The notes beneath the pieces are model-generated. The model worked only from the letters and a program-made list of their open reading frames with translations, was not told the origin of the DNA and made no database searches. From positions 27,536,592-27,600,591 of the forward strand of contig CM055113.1 of the NCBI GenBank assembly GCA_029204225.1: 64,000 bases of DNA, read 5' to 3'. Source of the DNA: Diphasiastrum complanatum (Eukaryota > Streptophyta > Lycopodiopsida > Lycopodiales > Lycopodiaceae). The stretch's first letter is position 1, and each line of letters starts with the position of its first letter. The position numbers and the translations under genes are program-made. Positions 60,388-64,000 of this stretch are shown one piece after another.

Positions 60388-60710
60388 GCATCATTTTTAG
60401 TGATTTATGTTGCTAAGATTGGCCATACGGTTACTAGGGAGACATGTTCCCAAGCTTCTTTATGCACAGGTGGTCACTATGACCATTAATGTGGTCACTT
60501 TGTTCAGTTAGTAGTACGCATTATACTGTGCAATGTGTCTTAAATTTTTTCACATCTCTAAATGTTGTCTTTTCCCACCCCAACACAGCTTTTAAAAGAA
60601 AACCATAAAAAAATTGTAACATTCTGATCCGGAACGTTATGGAATCCTGGAACCATTCCAGAACGCTCCCGAAACGTAACATTCCGAAACTCTGTGCTTC
60701 TATGTGCATA
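60388..60710. repeat. Hairpin-ended repeat copy B, probable right half
   Basis: Short inverted words (ggaatcctggaaccattcc, cggaacgttatgg, gaaacgtaacattccgaaac) lie at 60630-60695 in inverted orientation relative to 50231-50280, and the outer edge reads gtgcatagttgg. With 50221-50540 it gives about 650 bp, close to copy D. The two halves are separated exactly by the gypsy element and its TSD. Confidence 0.5.
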
Positions 60711-62283
60711 GTTGGATTTCAGATGGATGATGATTGCTATCATTCAGGTTAAAATAACTAAAGTATTTAAGATCAAAAGACTAGTACAAGAAAATATCTA
60801 AGTTACTAATCCCAATTTTGTTCAGGATGGAGTAAGCTTTGATCATAACACTGAATTTGGAATGTCTATATAGGATCAGCCTAATCTTAGTTTGATTACT
60901 AGGATCAGTGAGAGGTTGATTGTTTAAATGGAAGAAATTATATTCTGAGGTAAGTTGGGTTGGAAAGCTCATGAGGATGGATATGTTTTTGTCTTAGACC
61001 TTTCTCAAGATACGTTATCTACTCTTGGAGAAATAGGACTTTTGTTTGAATAACTAAGTTACAAGATTTTAGGTTAAATGTGAGTATAACATATTGCAGA
61101 TTAGGAAAGAATCTGCTAGATACAGATAGGTTTATATACATGATCAGAGTGCAATTATTCTTATATGTGCACCATTAATCTTGTTGAATCTACTATCTAT
61201 CTCTAATTACTGGGTTTATTTGGTGCACTTAAACCAATCAGTGAGCATAAACATATGATTGATTATTATTTGAGGACGATCGCTCGCAGGTTAATGAGTC
61301 TTTCTGATAAAAAAGACAACTTATTAACTTCAGAATGATTTAGAAAGGGATCCAAATGTGGTATTATACTATTGGCCTACACCTAGACATTTTGAGATTT
61401 TTGAATCATCAGTAATTAACTTGAGTAGGTGAACTGAATTTTTACTGATTTTTTAGACATTTCTCTTATAAGTCAAATGTTATGTGGTCACCAAGATTCA
61501 TCAGGAAGATTATGTGCATAGATTACATGGAATTCTTGGGAGTAGAGTATTTCTAGATTGGGAAATAGACTCGGTTGTTAGTAACAAACCCAGAGCACGC
61601 AATTTGGATGACAGAACCTTACGAGCCCAAGAACGACAACTGAATTGCATTGGAATTCAGCAGACTTCAGTATATCTAGATTTGATTCTAGATAGAAACC
61701 TAAAGTTTTTGTGGTTGAAGAAGAGGAATATCAAAAAGTTTTGGTATGTTTTCTCTCTTTGACTGCCAAATGGAATGTAAAATCAAAACAGCTCATATTT
61801 TCTGATGAGAATTTACTTTCAAAATTACTACAATAATTCTTCTACTTTCTTGAGTTGTGTTTTGGACATACTCTCCAGTATTTCCTTATAGTTATGGGTG
61901 AATTGAGAATCTGATAAATTATGATTGACAAATCATAAGATTCTCAAAAATTATGTTTCATGAATCATGAATTTACACCACATTATTATTATAGGATTAT
62001 GTGGAAACATAATAATTTTTAGGAATAATGAGGGATTTTGATTTCTGGTGACTTTTCTTTTGTTCTTGTTTTGGGGACAAAACTTGATTAAACGGAAAAG
62101 CCAGGTTCGAATCGGAGAAAGGTTCGAACCTGTTTTTTTCATTCTTAAAAAAAAAAAAGTCAAATATTCACTGATACTACAGATACTTAAATTTTAATAG
62201 CTAAACAATTTCAATTTTCCTCTAAATTTACAGATATCAGGATTCAGGATAATCAGATCTCTTGTGACCTGTCGTATCAAAAC
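60711..62283. other. No gene recognised
   Basis: AT-rich stretch. A plus-strand frame at 61484-61762 has no known motif. Nothing else could be supported. Confidence 0.4.
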
Positions 62284-62612
62284 CAAGGTTGCAGTCCGCG
62301 TTCTGGAACGCGATCCGGGATTTCCCATTAGGGTTTCCCGGAACGCAAAAAAAAAAAAAAATTGTATAGTTGCGAATATGGGTATCATGTGAAAGGATAT
62401 CAAAAAAGCAATTGTTATGCAGATCTGTTGCTTGGTTTCAGATGGCTGCAGGCTACATTGATTAGAAATTTGGACATCAATAGATGGTTTAAAAAAACTG
62501 GTTGCATTTTCATATGGTTTCAAAAATTTGGACATCAGTAGATGGTTTTAGCCATAGATGCACCGCGATTCTGAATCGCGATTCAGAATTCTGATCAGAA
62601 TCGCGGTTCAGA
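62284..62612. repeat. Hairpin-ended repeat copies E
   Basis: The left part has CGCGTTC-TG-GAACGCG at 62297-62312 and ccggga...tcccgg words, then a poly(A) run and gcgaatatgggtatca shared with copy D. The right part starts CATAGATGC (62553), like the end of copy D. It continues with CGCGATTC-T-GAATCGCG (62564-62580) and overlapping palindromes to 62605. It may be one element or two adjacent truncated ones. Confidence 0.65.
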
Positions 62613-63112
62613 ATCCCCCTCATCCTCATCCTCATACTCCTCCTCTGAGGACTCTGACCCTGACGATGCCTCAGACTCGTCCTCGTCGTCAGGGTTGTGA
62701 GCACGGGAGCTGCTACCCTCTCCTGCCCTCCTCCTACGCTCTGCTCAAGTCACAAGTCCTGCACAGTGCACACAAAGAGGGACAAACGTGTTATTGCCTG
62801 CAAATTAGTAAATTACGATAATTAGTTTGAACTTCGAAAATTTAATTCAAGACCTTAGACAATCCTAATTTCTCAGCTGCACTCTGCATGGCCTCCTCAT
62901 GGAGGAATGCGTACACGTCCTCCTCTGACTGGTCTCTCGGTGGCGATGGCAACTCTAGAACCTTTGCCACATCGATCAAATCGGGATTAACCTACGATTA
63001 GATATATATTAAACTGGAAAATGTCCAAAGGACTAGATCACAGTATCTTGTAAATTGGCCATAAACAGGCCTGAGGAGGCTGGTGCTTAGTACCCTCCGA
63101 CGTTGGCTCCAT
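62578..63112 (-). CDS. Possible exons of an unidentified gene with acidic tail
   Basis: Three minus-strand pieces look coding. First, an ATG at 63112 opens MEPTSEGTKHQPPQACLWP. Second, after the acceptor taatcgtag, 62849-62992 reads VNPDLIDVAKVLELPSPPRD, then EEDVYAFLHEEAMQSAAEKL. Third, an acidic tail of Asp/Glu/Ser runs at about 62600-62700 and ends DSEPRF then TGA, inside hairpin repeat E. Splice phases between the last two pieces do not agree with any acceptor I could find, so the model is incomplete. The family is unknown; the first piece loosely recalls transposase-derived BED-type N-termini, but no zinc ligands are visible. Confidence 0.3.
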
Positions 63113-64000
63113 AATTATAGTGGTAAGGTAATGTAAAAAATTGGAGAAAAATGGATAGATTTTGGAGCAAAAAACGAGCAAAAATCCACTTCCAAGCTCA
63201 AAAGCTTTGAAAAGGACTACTTGAAAAAACAAGAACAGGAACTTAGAAGTGAAAAGTGAGGGAGGCCCAAGGTCCTTACCCCACCTTCAACGTACCAAGC
63301 TTGGAATATTCCAAGTTCTTGCAAGGAATCAATGTGAATGTCATGATGGCACTCAGCCAGTTGGAGTACATCGACAGATGGCAGGCTAGGCAATCGCCAT
63401 GTAGCGTACCCGTGCAAAAGGTGGGGTACCACTCACATCTTGCATGTGGCTAAAACCAATTTGATACTTTTTCACCACCAAGTTATGCCTCTTGCTCTCT
63501 CGTCCCAAAAAGAAGAGAGGGAATCTAAAAAATTTCAAATACAAGTACTACTACATTGAGATGTTGCAATAAGTTTAGCAAGAAGTCAAAAAGGTAAAGG
63601 CAAAACCCTTGTGGACGCAGCCACCCAGCTTTATACACCAAAGGATTTGAGGGCGTGGACAAGGAGCAGTCTGGACGCCATGGTGTAGGTGAGTGGGAGG
63701 CCCGAAAATCATTTTGCAAGGCATTTATGCTTGGTTGCTCTTTTGTACAATGTACAATACAAGATTTAATAATAATACCTGTTGAACATGCCCCCCGGCC
63801 CCTGTCACGGCCTCCTCTATTGTCACCTCCAACATGCGAACAAACCCATCATGAAGACGATTAAGCCCTTAAAACAAAATTCACGAAAATCATGGATCTT
63901 TAAAGTCAAAGGTTGTAACCAGCATCATTTGTACACTAATTTTTATTTGATCGTAGCATAAAGTACGAGGGTGCATTTGCTATGTATAGTATGTATAGAA
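63113..64000. other. No gene recognised
   Basis: Short frames on both strands lack motifs. It may contain the promoter of the unidentified minus-strand exons or plain intergenic sequence. Confidence 0.4.

Noticed and set aside
61484-61762. 92-codon plus-strand frame (MVTKIHQEDYVHRLH...)
   Set aside because: It is Lys/Arg/Leu-rich but has no recognisable family and no neighbouring exons.
1-64000. tRNA, rRNA or organelle gene insertions
   Set aside because: No cloverleaf-compatible A/B box pair or rRNA core word was noticed while reading either strand; a covariance search was not possible.

Overview
The window is nuclear DNA of a land plant with a TE-rich genome. Evidence is spliced genes with plant-type Mediator and pfkB proteins, chromodomain Ty3/gypsy and Ty1/copia elements, LINEs, LTR primer-binding sites of the TGGTATCAGAGC type, and long (GA)n tracts. 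I cannot name the species; a non-seed plant or gymnosperm would fit, but this is a guess.

Two host genes can be rebuilt exon by exon, both on the minus strand. MED19, a subunit of the Mediator complex, has four exons at 3287-4569; its first coding exon was not found. A pfkB-family sugar/nucleoside kinase, closest in my memory to plant pseudouridine kinase PUKI, runs over 13.6 kb (43962 down to 30368). Its ten exons sum to 1407 nt with every phase matching. Intron 2 is about 7.7 kb and contains two degenerate LINEs in tandem. Each gene has one GC-AG intron with donor AG|GCAAGT. A possible third gene (minus strand, 62.6-63.1 kb) has an acidic tail and is unidentified.

Layout: 1-8.3 kb MED19 and flanks. 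8.3-11.6 kb a hairpin repeat and two opposed gypsy remnants. 11.6-15.7 kb tandem repeats and a GC-rich block that may be a minus-strand promoter or first exon. 15.7-26.4 kb a mosaic of broken copia elements plus a LINE 3' remnant. 26.4-30.3 kb featureless AT-rich DNA. 30.4-44 kb the kinase gene with its LINE-filled intron. 44-48.7 kb a gypsy 3' end with LTR lying directly upstream of the kinase gene, then a copia element cut by a hairpin-ended repeat. 50.2-60.7 kb a hairpin repeat split by a 9.8-kb gypsy element (TSD ATAGT), itself split by an opposed gypsy element. 60.7-64 kb another hairpin repeat and the unidentified exons.

The strongest candidate for something undescribed is a family of roughly 600-bp non-autonomous repeats. 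Their ends consist of short self-complementary words (CGCG-TTTC/GAAA, CGCG-ATTC/GAAT, CGCG-TTC/GAA). The word differs between copies, but both arms change together. No novel protein-coding system was found.
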